Under the pieces are notes generated by a model, which saw only the letters and a list, made by a program, of their open reading frames with translations, was not told where the DNA came from and made no database searches. Position numbers and translations under genes: made by a program. Source: JANQHS01 sp965227315 (GTDB lineage Bacteria > Bacteroidota > Bacteroidia > Cytophagales > CCMP332). Taken from it: a stretch of DNA of 64,000 nucleotides. The DNA lies in the NCBI GenBank assembly GCA_965227315.1, contig OZ245737.1, positions 930,001 through 994,000 on the forward strand. Direction: 5' to 3'. This document shows, piece by piece, positions 46,232-56,130 of the stretch; within the stretch, counting starts at the first letter, position 1, and each line of letters starts with the position of its first letter.

Positions 46232-49200
46232 ATGAGAAAATTATTACTCCTATCCCCCTTTCTTCTAATTTCTTTTCTTTCCAACGCCCAAAGATTCAAT
46301 TGGCTCAAGGTATATCAAAGCTCCGGATTTGCCTCAACCTCCAATCAAAAGGTTGAATCCAATGGAAATCATGTCTACGTGGCGGGAGAATTCTCCGGAA
46401 CCGTCACTTTTGGCACGACCGTTCTCACAGCGACTTCGCCTACAGGTCGAAACCTTTATCTGGCCAAATATGATACACTTGGAAATTTGATCTGGGCGAT
46501 CAAAGGCGGATCAACCGGAACCAACTTCGATCAGATGAGGGGATTGGATGTCGATGCCAACGGAAACGCATATGTAACAGGCTTCTTCAGCCAGTCATGC
46601 CAATGGGGGTCGCTCACACAAAACGGATTCTATAATTCCGTATCCAACGCAAGAGAGGGTTTTGTCGCGAAGATCAAAGCCAACGGAACGGCTGATTGGA
46701 TCAGAACCTTTCATGATCCGAACTCGACTTTCATAGGTTTTAATACTGTTGAATCCGTTCACACCGCCGGGGATAAGGTCATCGTCATAGGAGAATTATC
46801 CAATACCCTCCATTTCAATGGCTCTACCATAATCGTAAGTAGCCCTCTCGTAAGTCAAACCGAGAATTTGTGGATAGGAAAATTCGATACAGCGAGCACC
46901 TTGATCAGCGCTGATGTACCGATCTATGAGGCCAATACCGGATTCAATTCTCTATTCTTCCATGATTTTGAACTGATCAACGAGGATGAATTCGTGGTCA
47001 CTGGTGAATTCAATGGCTCCATACAATTCGGCCAGACCATTCATAGTGCAGGCTCATTCACGTTATTTATCGCAAGGTTTTCCAATGTGGATAGCACAGA
47101 TTGGGTGGTCAAGAGTACGGTGGGTAACGTCAACGCTTCCAGGATGGGATTGGGAAAAAACAATGAGGTGATATTTACCGGTACCTATAGCTCAAGCCTG
47201 GTATTGGGCGGAAAATCTATCTCGACGACTAATTTCAATCAATGGTATGCAGGAAGTATCAGCCCGGCAGGAACGGTGCTCGAACTGAAAAACCTCGACA
47301 TGGAGGGCTTCGGCATGTCCGACCTCGTTACAAATCATAACAACGAAGCCTATGTCACCGGGGCCTTTAGTGACAGTGTAGTCATCAATGGTATCAAACG
47401 ATTTTCTTATGGGAGCAATGACATGCTGATCATCAAGCTGGATTCGGCACTGGATCCTCTTTGGTTTCAAACCGGAGGTGGAGGAAACACGGACGGAGGC
47501 ATGAATATGTCCATTCTTCCCTCAGGAGATGTGCTGTTGCTCAGCAGCTACAGGGGTCTTGCTCAATTCGGAAGTGTTGTACTCACAGGTTCTCCAACAT
47601 TTGCGCCGACATTTTTGCTGTCCAAACTTTCCGATTGCGGCGATTATGAGGTACCCTTGTTCTTTTCCGGTGATACATCATTTTGCGTTGGAGGCAATGT
47701 GAGGATCTTCACCCAGGCCCAGGGAAGTGAAAGCTTCCAATGGATGAAAGACAGCATTATCCTGGCAGGGGAAGTCTTTAGAGATATTCTTGCCACCCAG
47801 AGTGGTAATTATCAGATCATCGTGAATGGTTCCGGTTGTATAGACACCTCAAGAGCCGTACTCGTCAGTGTTGGCACTCCTCCCAATGTTTCTCTGGCAT
47901 CTTTGGATAGCGTCTGCCTGGGAGACACTGCGGTCCAGTTAACCGGCGGATTACCGCTTGGTGGTCATTACAGCGGTCTTGGGGTTTATTCAGACTCGAT
48001 TTTCAATGCAAGTATTGCGGGCATCGGAAATACCCAGATCACCTATACCTTTTCAAACAACGGTTGCGCGGATTCTGTCACGCAGAATATTTTTGTGGAA
48101 CCCAGCCCGACCGTGTTTTTTGCTCCTATCAATGACATTTGTCTGAATAGTGGACCACAGGTCCTGACAAATGCATTTCCTCCCGGAGGAACATTTTCCG
48201 GAACCGGTGTAAATGGTGGCATTTTCTATCCGGATTCCGCTGGTGTGGGAACCCACCAGATCACCTATGTCTTTACCAGCGCTAGCGGCTGTAGCAATTT
48301 TGACAATCAACCCATCACCGTCGATTCCCCCGATCCCATCGCCTTTGATTCAATAGCGCCTGTGTGTCAATTCGACTCTGCCATGATCCTGGATCAGGGA
48401 ACACCTGTCGGAGGCACTTATTTTGGACCGGGAGTCAATGGTGACGAATTCAACCCTCAGGGATTGGCCGCCGGTGTATATACCCTCGGATACATCGTGA
48501 ACAACCAATGCGGTGTTGACACCATCTTTAGAGATATAGAGGTCAAGGCTTCACCTTCAGTCACACTTTCTTCCTTCCCGGATATCTGCTTCGATAATGG
48601 TCTTTTGAGTCTTGGCGGAGGAAATCCAATCGGTGGGATCTACACTGGGAACGGAGTGAGCGGATCGGATTTTGATCCCACAGTCGCAGGAGCAGGCAGC
48701 TCAACTGTTTATTATGAATTTACCTCGGTCAATGGTTGTGCCTCCACTGATTCGTCGACCATCACCGTAAATCCTCTCCCATCGATCACCATCATCCAGG
48801 ATACCGCTGTATGCGACGGGGACTCCATTCAGCTTTTTGCCGATGGTGGTCTTAACTACAACTGGAGCAACGGGATGAATGGAAGCATCATCACGGTTTT
48901 GCCAAGTGCATTTACCTCTTACACTGTAACGGTGACCGATTCGAATTCTTGTTCGGATATCGCTTCGGTTGATGTAGATGTTTTCGCAAACCCTCTGATT
49001 AGCATTTCCGGATCGGACTCGATCTGCTTTGGCCAATCCGCCAGCCTTCTGGCCATGGGTGCTGATTCTTATCTCTGGTCTACAGGATCATCAAGTGACA
49101 CCACCATTGTCAGCCCGGATAGCACCACGACTTATACCGTGACCGGAATTGACCTGAACGGCTGCGAATCTGATGCAAACTGGGAGTTGACCGTAAACCC

Positions 49201-51682
49201 ACTTCCCATTGTACAGCTTCCATCTCTAGGAGAACTCTGTGAAGATAATGGGCCGATAAGCCTTTCAGGAGGCCTGCCCTCAGGAGGGACCTATTCCGGG
49301 CCCGGAGTCACTGCCGGGATCTTTGATCCTGCAGTTGCCGGTGTTGGATCAACAGACATTGTTTATTCGTACACAAACAGTCAAGGTTGCCAGGATTCAA
49401 CGACCAACAGTATTGTTGTGAATGCACTTCCGGTAGCCCAGACTTCTTCAGATACTGCGATTTGTATTGGAGATACCATCGCCCTGAGCGCTATGGGAGG
49501 AAATAGCTATGCCTGGAGCAACGGAATGAGCGGAGCTTCAATCCTGGTGGACCCCTCAATATCCACCACTTATCTGGTTACGGTAACCGACTCAAACTCC
49601 TGCTCGGACATCGATTCCGTAAGGATCACGGTGAACGCACTGCCGGTCATCAACGTCAGCCATCCTGCAAGCATTTGTTTTGGAGACACGGCTCTCGCCA
49701 TGGCAAGCGGTGCGCTTAGCTATTCCTGGTCTACCGGGGAATTTGGAGATTCAACCCTGCTCTCCCCATCCGTGTCCAGTTCATACACGGTAACCGGTAT
49801 AGACCTGAATGGCTGCTCAAACTCATCGGCATTTAATATCAATGTAAACGCATTGCCAAATGTTGTCTTTTCTCCACTTGCGGCGATCTGTGAGGATGCT
49901 TCAGCCTTTACCCTTTCTGGTGCAACTCCTTCAGGTGGAATCTACAGCGGTCCTGGGGTGAGTACAGGAAGTTTTGATCCGGCCCTGACTGGAAGCGGAA
50001 GTTGGCCTATCACCTATCAATACATAGATGCAAACGGATGCATCAATTCGGATACGGCCACACAGGTCGTAAACACTCTACCCGTCATTACCCTTTCCTC
50101 GGATACTTCTATCTGCTTTGGTGAATCCTTAATACTAAATGCCAGTGGAGGAACCTCTTATTCCTGGAGCAATGGAATGAGTGGCAGTTCCATCTCGGTC
50201 ACTCCATCCGCAAGTACGCAATATTCAGTGGTTGTTGTGGATGCGAATTCCTGCTCCGATTCGGATACCATGGATGTGGTCGTCAATGCGAATCCCACAG
50301 TTAGCATTACAGGAACAGACACCATCTGTGCCGGAAACAGCACTGTTCTGAATGCATCCGGAGCCCAGAACTACCTTTGGTCTAACTCTGATACAACTCA
50401 GTCTACAAGTGTCACACCATTGAGCACATCTTCATATACTGTCACAGGGATGGACATGAACGGCTGTACGGATTCCGATACTTTCACTGTAAATGTGAAT
50501 GCATCTCCTAATGTGATCTTGGGAAGTTTGCCAAGTGTTTGCATCGACAACGCACCGATCAATCTGAGCGGAGGATCACCGGCCGGAGGCTCCTATTCTG
50601 GCCTTGCGGTGAGTATGGGAACATTTGATCCTCAAATTGCCGGTGCCGGCACGACGACCATCTTCTATGCCTGGGCCGATTCGATCGGTTGTTCGGGATT
50701 GGATTCTTCATCCATAACGGTAAATACTTTGCCAACGGTAAGCGTGACACCTGATTCATCATCCGTATGCATCGGTGACAGCATTTCCATAAACGCGGCC
50801 GGAGCCAACACCTATAGCTGGAACAATGGACTAAGCGGCTCAGCGATCACATTATTACCAAACAGCGATTCGACCATAATCGTCGTGGGAACAGATCTAA
50901 ACATGTGTACGAACAGTGATACCGCTTTCATAGAGTTGCTGGATTTTCCGGTGTTGACAGTCTCCCCGGATACTTTCATCTGCCGGGGTTCGTCCGTCCT
51001 GTTAACCGCACTTTCAAGCACCGGAAATTATTCATGGAGCACTGGTTCAAGCAATGACAGCGTATTGGTCACTGTAAATGGCCCGACAACGGTTACGGTT
51101 ACCTCCTCCACGAATAACCAATGTTTTGTTACGGACACCATAAACCTGAGTGCACTGGCCTTGCCAATAGTCGATCTCGGAATTGATTCTGTGATACTGA
51201 ATAACTGCACCGACAGCTTTTATGTCTTTAATGCGGGCCCGGGCTATAATTCCTACTTATGGCAAAATCAAAGTATGGATACAAGTTACCAGGCCAATTT
51301 CTTCCCCGGACTGGTAGGGACGGCCGAGTATATCTGGATCAGGGTTTCAGATTCAAACAACTGTTTCGGATATGACAGCGTGCTTGTTTCATATGAAGTT
51401 TGTACCAACATCAAGGATGGTCTGAGTACAGGATTTGATATAGGATTATATCCGAATCCCAATACCGGGCTCTTCACACTTTCGGTTTCAGATATCCCAG
51501 GTAAAAAAGCTCAGATCAAAGTCTATGATCAATTGGGTAAGCAGATGTATTCCGTAGAATTGGATGGTTTTACGCAAAACATCGAGCAGGATTTTGATCT
51601 TCAATTTTTGCCATCGGGCGTATACCAACTTCAGATCACATCAGGAAAGGAGCAAAAAATCCTCCCCTTCATCAGGAAATAG
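46232..51682 (+). CDS. Giant T9SS cargo: beta-propeller, repeated Ig-like modules and type A sorting domain
   Basis: A surface or secreted protein of 1816 residues. ATG 46232 gives the signal peptide MRKLLLLSPFLLISFLSNAQ. Residues about 20-480 are propeller-type repeats (VYVAGEFSG, AYVTGFFS, VVTGEFNGS). From about 557 on come two kinds of cysteine-containing modules: A (GG.YSG.GV...FDP..AG.G, about 75 residues) and B (C.GDS..L.A.G...Y.WS.G....., about 70 residues), arranged from residue 775 as A-B-B four times with an exact 217-residue period in the first three steps. The last 80 residues (LYPNPNTGLF, YDQLGKQMY, LPSGVYQLQI) form a type A T9SS C-terminal sorting domain. It probably acts in adhesion; no enzyme domain is seen. 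Confidence 0.88.
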   Translation: MRKLLLLSPFLLISFLSNAQRFNWLKVYQSSGFASTSNQKVESNGNHVYVAGEFSGTVTFGTTVLTATSPTGRNLYLAKYDTLGNLIWAIKGGSTGTNFDQMRGLDVDANGNAYVTGFFSQSCQWGSLTQNGFYNSVSNAREGFVAKIKANGTADWIRTFHDPNSTFIGFNTVESVHTAGDKVIVIGELSNTLHFNGSTIIVSSPLVSQTENLWIGKFDTASTLISADVPIYEANTGFNSLFFHDFELINEDEFVVTGEFNGSIQFGQTIHSAGSFTLFIARFSNVDSTDWVVKSTVGNVNASRMGLGKNNEVIFTGTYSSSLVLGGKSISTTNFNQWYAGSISPAGTVLELKNLDMEGFGMSDLVTNHNNEAYVTGAFSDSVVINGIKRFSYGSNDMLIIKLDSALDPLWFQTGGGGNTDGGMNMSILPSGDVLLLSSYRGLAQFGSVVLTGSPTFAPTFLLSKLSDCGDYEVPLFFSGDTSFCVGGNVRIFTQAQGSESFQWMKDSIILAGEVFRDILATQSGNYQIIVNGSGCIDTSRAVLVSVGTPPNVSLASLDSVCLGDTAVQLTGGLPLGGHYSGLGVYSDSIFNASIAGIGNTQITYTFSNNGCADSVTQNIFVEPSPTVFFAPINDICLNSGPQVLTNAFPPGGTFSGTGVNGGIFYPDSAGVGTHQITYVFTSASGCSNFDNQPITVDSPDPIAFDSIAPVCQFDSAMILDQGTPVGGTYFGPGVNGDEFNPQGLAAGVYTLGYIVNNQCGVDTIFRDIEVKASPSVTLSSFPDICFDNGLLSLGGGNPIGGIYTGNGVSGSDFDPTVAGAGSSTVYYEFTSVNGCASTDSSTITVNPLPSITIIQDTAVCDGDSIQLFADGGLNYNWSNGMNGSIITVLPSAFTSYTVTVTDSNSCSDIASVDVDVFANPLISISGSDSICFGQSASLLAMGADSYLWSTGSSSDTTIVSPDSTTTYTVTGIDLNGCESDANWELTVNPLPIVQLPSLGELCEDNGPISLSGGLPSGGTYSGPGVTAGIFDPAVAGVGSTDIVYSYTNSQGCQDSTTNSIVVNALPVAQTSSDTAICIGDTIALSAMGGNSYAWSNGMSGASILVDPSISTTYLVTVTDSNSCSDIDSVRITVNALPVINVSHPASICFGDTALAMASGALSYSWSTGEFGDSTLLSPSVSSSYTVTGIDLNGCSNSSAFNINVNALPNVVFSPLAAICEDASAFTLSGATPSGGIYSGPGVSTGSFDPALTGSGSWPITYQYIDANGCINSDTATQVVNTLPVITLSSDTSICFGESLILNASGGTSYSWSNGMSGSSISVTPSASTQYSVVVVDANSCSDSDTMDVVVNANPTVSITGTDTICAGNSTVLNASGAQNYLWSNSDTTQSTSVTPLSTSSYTVTGMDMNGCTDSDTFTVNVNASPNVILGSLPSVCIDNAPINLSGGSPAGGSYSGLAVSMGTFDPQIAGAGTTTIFYAWADSIGCSGLDSSSITVNTLPTVSVTPDSSSVCIGDSISINAAGANTYSWNNGLSGSAITLLPNSDSTIIVVGTDLNMCTNSDTAFIELLDFPVLTVSPDTFICRGSSVLLTALSSTGNYSWSTGSSNDSVLVTVNGPTTVTVTSSTNNQCFVTDTINLSALALPIVDLGIDSVILNNCTDSFYVFNAGPGYNSYLWQNQSMDTSYQANFFPGLVGTAEYIWIRVSDSNNCFGYDSVLVSYEVCTNIKDGLSTGFDIGLYPNPNTGLFTLSVSDIPGKKAQIKVYDQLGKQMYSVELDGFTQNIEQDFDLQFLPSGVYQLQITSGKEQKILPFIRK
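48554..51163 (+). repeat. A-B-B protein super-repeat, 651-bp period
   Basis: The proline codon at the start of each A module lies at 48554, 49205, 49856 and 50507, so three successive units are exactly 651 bp (217 codons) long; the fourth unit runs to about 51163 (657 bp). Within each unit one A module is followed by two B modules. Sequence between units has diverged at the DNA level while the length is fixed, pointing to old duplications followed by selection on spacing. Confidence 0.8.
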
Positions 51683-51701
51683 CAATTGAATTCAGAGTGG
51701 A

Positions 51702-51734
51702 TTGCACTTGGTTTTCATTCCTTTAGTAGGTTTG
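51702..51734 (+). promoter_or_regulatory. Bacteroidota-type promoter candidate
   Basis: TTG at 51702-51704, 22 bp spacer, then TAGGTTTG at 51727-51734, a full match to the TTG-N17-23-TAnnTTTG pattern of the phylum's primary sigma factor. It sits 13 bp before ATG 51748, leaving a very short leader. It suggests the barrel gene has its own promoter behind the T9SS cargo gene. Confidence 0.5.
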
Positions 51735-51747
51735 AAGCCTCAACGGT

Positions 51748-52383
51748 ATGGATATGAAGAGGACTATTGCAATCTTATTTTTTTTCGTTCCGCTCATCGC
51801 TTTCTCGCAGGTTGAACCCGGACCGGAGATCTCTGTCATGAGTGGCTATATGTGGGGTGGCAAACTAACAACGGTGAACGGGGACCTGAAAATCGAGGAT
51901 GGAGCCAACCTGACTGTTGCGCTTGACGTTCCCCTGGCCAGCGGAATTACCGGTGAATTGATCTATACCAGGTTAGACTCTGAGCTGAGTTTCAAAGGCA
52001 GAGATCAGAACGGTCGTTTCGTGGACACGACCTTTTATGATATGAGCACCAACTACATCCAGTTGGGAGGGATGCGAACCATTGAGACGGGCACCAACCT
52101 GGTTCCGTTCGGGATCTTCGCAATTGGAGCGACGATATTCAGTCCTAAATCAAGTACTGCCAATGACGAATGGGCGCTTTCGTTTGCATTGGGAGGTGGA
52201 TTAAAGTATTACTTGTCTGACCGCATCGGGTTGAGATTGGACGGAAGGTTCTTATTTCCGGTATACCTGACCGGAGGAGGATTCTTTTGTGGCACCGGAG
52301 GCTGCGGGGCAGGCATAGGCTCTTCCCCTGTAGTTCTTCAGGGATTCATCGACGGAGGTGTCATTTTGAAACTGGGAAGCTAG
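51748..52383 (+). CDS. Outer-membrane beta-barrel-like hypothetical protein
   Basis: A 211-residue protein with a signal peptide (MDMKRTIAILFFFVPLIAFSQ). The mature part resembles small OmpX/OmpW-type barrels: alternating strands, many Gly and aromatic residues, strand pattern LASGITGELIYTRLDSEL, and a final strand near VILKLGS. A Gly/Cys-rich loop (GGGFFCGTGGCGAGIG) near residue 180 contains two Cys that may form a disulfide. The function is unknown. It is followed 3 bp later by the cytochrome-type gene. Confidence 0.6.
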   Translation: MDMKRTIAILFFFVPLIAFSQVEPGPEISVMSGYMWGGKLTTVNGDLKIEDGANLTVALDVPLASGITGELIYTRLDSELSFKGRDQNGRFVDTTFYDMSTNYIQLGGMRTIETGTNLVPFGIFAIGATIFSPKSSTANDEWALSFALGGGLKYYLSDRIGLRLDGRFLFPVYLTGGGFFCGTGGCGAGIGSSPVVLQGFIDGGVILKLGS

Positions 52384-52386
52384 CAA

Positions 52387-53025
52387 ATGGAACTAATACT
52401 AAGCGTACACAAGATCTCGGCAGGTCTATTTCTGCTGATCTATTTGGTCAAGGGCATCATCATTTTTTTGAAAAATGATCCCTTTAAGCAAAAGACCTTC
52501 AAACTGATCAAGGTCCCCGAAATGCTGATCTCAGCCACCTTTCTGATCACTGGATTATACCTGCTCTTTTCTATTGGAGAACCTCCTGCATATCTGTATG
52601 GAAAACTCCTTTTGGTTGTATTGGCAATTCCGCTGGCGGTCATTGGGCAAAAGAGATCAAAGCCTCTATTCCTTTGGATATCCATATTGATCATTGTATA
52701 TGTTTTCGGAGCATCGGAGACCGGAAGTCTGACCTTCAAAAAAGAGAAGATCGAAATGCTTGCCGATGACGGAAGCGGTGAGAATTATGAATTGCTCAAT
52801 ATTGGCAGCCATGTTTATGGTGAAAATTGCCTGAGATGTCATGGAAGGAATGGAGATCTCGAAAGATATGGCGCCAAAAAACTCATAGAATCAAGCCTGA
52901 GTCCTGAAAAAAGAAGGTCCATTATTCTTGAGGGAAAAGGCAATATGCCGGGATTTTCAAAAAAACTTGATCAAAAAGAGCTGGAAAGTCTTGAGCTATT
53001 TCTCGACAAGTACTATTCACAATAA
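52387..53025 (+). CDS. Membrane protein with C-terminal cytochrome c domain
   Basis: A 212-residue fusion. Residues 1-110 contain about four hydrophobic helices in a SirB-like pattern (LSVHKISAGLFLLIYLVKG, LISATFLITGLYLLF, LLLVVLAIPLAVIG, FLWISILIIVYVFG). The rest is a small c-type cytochrome: Cys148-x2-Cys151-His152 binds heme, and GNMPGF near residue 185 supplies the likely axial Met. The heme domain should face the periplasm. An electron-transfer role is inferred, partner unknown. No oxidase genes are nearby. Confidence 0.72.
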   Translation: MELILSVHKISAGLFLLIYLVKGIIIFLKNDPFKQKTFKLIKVPEMLISATFLITGLYLLFSIGEPPAYLYGKLLLVVLAIPLAVIGQKRSKPLFLWISILIIVYVFGASETGSLTFKKEKIEMLADDGSGENYELLNIGSHVYGENCLRCHGRNGDLERYGAKKLIESSLSPEKRRSIILEGKGNMPGFSKKLDQKELESLELFLDKYYSQ

Positions 53026-53040
53026 TTTCCAGCTTGAACG

Positions 53041-53075
53041 TTTGTCCATCAGGACTCCAATAATTGCTAAATTCG
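53041..53075 (+). promoter_or_regulatory. Candidate promoter of the DUF2723 gene
   Basis: TTTG at 53041-53044, a 23-bp spacer, then TAAATTCG at 53068-53075, one mismatch from TAnnTTTG. It lies 19 bp upstream of ATG 53095. Confidence 0.4.
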
Positions 53076-53094
53076 CGACTTAATTTTTCTAGAA

Positions 53095-56000
53095 ATGACT
53101 GATTACAGGAGATTTAACAACCTTGCCGGATGGGTAGTGTTTTTTATAAGCTTGATCGTCTATACCATGACGGTGGAGAGGACTTCAAGTTTTTGGGATT
53201 GTGGTGAATTTATCTCCGTATCCTACAAGCTCATGGTTCCCCACCCTCCCGGGGCTCCGTTTTATCTTTTGATCGGAAGGATCTTTTCATTCTTCGCTTT
53301 TGGAAATGAAATGCTTGTCGCCTTTATGATCAACATGTTATCGGTTCTTTCCAGTGCTTTCACCGTCTTATTTACCTTTTGGACCATCACACTTCTAGGA
53401 GAACGGCTTCTTGGCGTGGCAGATAAGGAAAAAGAAAGCCATCAATCCTGGTTGCTCATCATTTCCGGAGCCGTTGGTGCCTTGGCCCTTACCTTTTCGG
53501 ATACATTTTGGTTTTCCGCGGGTGAAGCCGAGGTCTATGCCATGTCCTCATTGTTTACAGCCTTTGCCTTTTGGGCTGTACTCCGCTGGGAGAGGATCGA
53601 GGATGAGGATCCTAAACGCGCAAACCGCTGGCTCCTGATGATCGCCTACTCTATGGGCCTTTCTACAGGTGTTCACCTGTTGAACTTGCTTGCGATTCCC
53701 GCTATAGGTCTGGTGGTCTATTTCAAAAAATTCAAACCTACATTGGTCGGAGTTCTGGCCACCTTGGGGATCTCAGCAGGAGCCATACTGATTGTTCTGG
53801 AATTGGTGATCAAGGGATTGCCATCGATCGGAAGGGCGTTCGAGATCTTCTTCGTGAATTCCCTTAGCCTGCCTTTTGGATCGGGTGTGATTTTCTTCAC
53901 CCTGCTCTTTGCAGCCGCTATAGTCTATGGCATCATGTATTCCGAAAAGAAAGCCAATGCCGTACTCAATATGGCCTTGCTGTCTTTTGTTTTCGTGGTT
54001 ATAGGCTTTGCATCCTATGGAGTCATCGCGATCAGATCCAATTACAACCCACCTATCAACGAGAATGCTCCCGATAACGTTGTAAGCTTCCTCAGATACC
54101 TTAAAAGGGAACAATATGGGGATAGGCCGCTTTTCAAAGGCCCATACTACGGAGCCCAGCCTGTCAGGACAGTAAATGGCGCTAAACTCTATCAAAAAAC
54201 CGAAGAGGATTACCAGGTATACGATTACAAGATCAAGCAGGAATACAGACCGGAAGATGAGTTATTGTTCTGCCGGGTTGCTGATCGAAGAGGTGACCGC
54301 GTCGATGCATACAAATCGTGGATGGGCATCAAGGGTGATCGAAGACCCAATATGGGAAATAACATCTCCTTTCTTTGGAACTATCAACTGGGCTGGATGT
54401 ACTGGAGATATTTCATGTGGAATTTTGCCGGTAGGCAGAACGATGTCCAGGGCCATGGCAATTCCTATTACGGGAATTGGGAATCCGGAATTTCCTTTAT
54501 CGATGAAATGCGCCTGGGAGATCAAAGCAAGGTCCCGGCCTACCTGAAAGAAAACAAAGCGAAAAATCATTACTACCTGCTTCCGTTGCTGCTCGGAATT
54601 GCAGGACTGTTCTTTCAATATCGATCGGATCGAAACCAATTTTGGACGGTTGCAGCACTGTTCTTCTTTACGGGGATCGCAATCATGCTGTACCTGAATC
54701 AGCCTCCTATTGAACCCAGGGAAAGGGATTATACTTCCGTAGGCTCATTTTATGCCTTCTGTATATGGATAGGCCTCGGGGTCATGTTCCTCTTCGATTT
54801 TTTCCGGCAAAGGATCAAGAACGTCAATTATGCCCTGGCAGCAAGCGGCGCGATCGCCATGCTTATTCCTATTCTGATGATGGCGGAGAACTGGGATGAT
54901 CACGACAGGTCCAACCGCTACCATAGCGTTGACCAGGCCAGAAACCTTCTTTCTTCCTGTGCACCAAATGCAATCCTCTTTACGGGAGGTGATAATGACA
55001 CATTCCCCCTATGGTATGTTCAGGAGGTTGAAGGCTTCAGAACGGATGTCAGGGTCTGTGTACTGAGTTATTTCAGTATCGATTGGTATATCGACCAAAT
55101 GAGAAGGCAGGTTTATGAATCAGAGCCCTTCCCCATCGACTTTCCAAGAGATCAGTATCTGAGTGGAATTAATGATTATCTGCAATTCCTCAAGGATGAT
55201 CGTTACAAAAACGGTGTGGATCTGGACAAGTTTCTGACTGCGGTTAAAACCAACAGCCCTGCCGTAAACAGGCAATTGCAGGGTGGCGGTTCGATCAATG
55301 TCATTCCGACCAAAAAACTGATCATGAATATCAATAAGGCCGGAATACAGAAGGCTCAAAGCTCCGGTAATACCTTCATGCCGGAAGAATGGTACTCCGA
55401 AATTCCTGAAAGAATGGCCTGGAATATCAAGGGTAACCACATCCTGAAAAGTGACCTGATGATACTCGACATCATCAACAACAACAATAAAAACGGATGG
55501 ACCAGGCCGGTCTACTTTAACAGCACTTCTTTGATCACATCAAAACTCGATCTGAGAGAATGGGTCGCGTTGGAAGGGATGGCCTACAGGCTGATCCCTG
55601 TGAGTACTCCAAAAAGGCAGGATGGCCGTGTAAACCAGGAATTGATGTATACCAACATGATGGAAAGATTTGCCTTCCGTTCCATGGATGATCCAAGTGT
55701 CTATTACAATGAGGAATACGAAAAATTCGCTTTGAATTCAAGGAGAAACTTTTATCGCCTTGCGGAATCATTGGTTTCGAATGGTGATACTGCAAGAGCA
55801 AAGGAGGTGGTAACATACTGCCTTGAAACCTTACCAAACGAGGTTTTTCCTTTTGACATCTACACTGCTCAAAACCTGAACCTGATCTTCCAACTCTTGG
55901 GCAATGAAGCCGGACTCGAGGTTGCAAAGCTATGTGGAGACAGAGCTCAGGAGAGTGTTCCCTATTTTATAAGCGATAGGAACACTTCGGCGAGCAGGGA

Positions 56001-56121
56001 GTACCAAAGTTTCCTCTATACCCTGAACATGGTGCGTATTGCGCTTCAAAGGAATGGATACACTGATGAGGCCACGGAATATGAGCAGGCCATAAATGCC
56101 TTTAGTCAGCCCGGGGCTTAA
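53095..56121 (+). CDS. DUF2723 family multi-spanning membrane protein
   Basis: A 1008-residue inner-membrane protein. The N-terminal DUF2723 region (WVVFFISLIVYTMTVERTSSFWDCGEFISVSYKL, then PHPPGAPFYLLIGR) with the acidic D-C-G-E motif in the first loop resembles GT-C type protein-O-mannosyltransferases; more than ten hydrophobic helices follow. The C-terminal 400 residues are largely soluble, with FTGGDNDTFPLWYVQE and a helical tail. In Bacteroidota such proteins are thought to act in surface glycosylation, but the donor and acceptor are not established to my knowledge. Its neighbours here (T9SS cargo, mannose-1-phosphate guanylyltransferase) fit a glycosylation role. Confidence 0.8.
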   Translation: MTDYRRFNNLAGWVVFFISLIVYTMTVERTSSFWDCGEFISVSYKLMVPHPPGAPFYLLIGRIFSFFAFGNEMLVAFMINMLSVLSSAFTVLFTFWTITLLGERLLGVADKEKESHQSWLLIISGAVGALALTFSDTFWFSAGEAEVYAMSSLFTAFAFWAVLRWERIEDEDPKRANRWLLMIAYSMGLSTGVHLLNLLAIPAIGLVVYFKKFKPTLVGVLATLGISAGAILIVLELVIKGLPSIGRAFEIFFVNSLSLPFGSGVIFFTLLFAAAIVYGIMYSEKKANAVLNMALLSFVFVVIGFASYGVIAIRSNYNPPINENAPDNVVSFLRYLKREQYGDRPLFKGPYYGAQPVRTVNGAKLYQKTEEDYQVYDYKIKQEYRPEDELLFCRVADRRGDRVDAYKSWMGIKGDRRPNMGNNISFLWNYQLGWMYWRYFMWNFAGRQNDVQGHGNSYYGNWESGISFIDEMRLGDQSKVPAYLKENKAKNHYYLLPLLLGIAGLFFQYRSDRNQFWTVAALFFFTGIAIMLYLNQPPIEPRERDYTSVGSFYAFCIWIGLGVMFLFDFFRQRIKNVNYALAASGAIAMLIPILMMAENWDDHDRSNRYHSVDQARNLLSSCAPNAILFTGGDNDTFPLWYVQEVEGFRTDVRVCVLSYFSIDWYIDQMRRQVYESEPFPIDFPRDQYLSGINDYLQFLKDDRYKNGVDLDKFLTAVKTNSPAVNRQLQGGGSINVIPTKKLIMNINKAGIQKAQSSGNTFMPEEWYSEIPERMAWNIKGNHILKSDLMILDIINNNNKNGWTRPVYFNSTSLITSKLDLREWVALEGMAYRLIPVSTPKRQDGRVNQELMYTNMMERFAFRSMDDPSVYYNEEYEKFALNSRRNFYRLAESLVSNGDTARAKEVVTYCLETLPNEVFPFDIYTAQNLNLIFQLLGNEAGLEVAKLCGDRAQESVPYFISDRNTSASREYQSFLYTLNMVRIALQRNGYTDEATEYEQAINAFSQPGA

Positions 56122-56130
56122 ATTCAATAC

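Noticed and set aside
48554..51163. CRISPR-like regularly spaced repeats
   Set aside because: The period is 651 bp, in frame, and encodes protein modules; no short identical repeats with unique spacers are present.
47192..51477. Many open frames on the opposite strand or other frames inside the T9SS cargo gene
   Set aside because: They are by-products of a repetitive, low-stop coding sequence and have no recognisable domains or starts.
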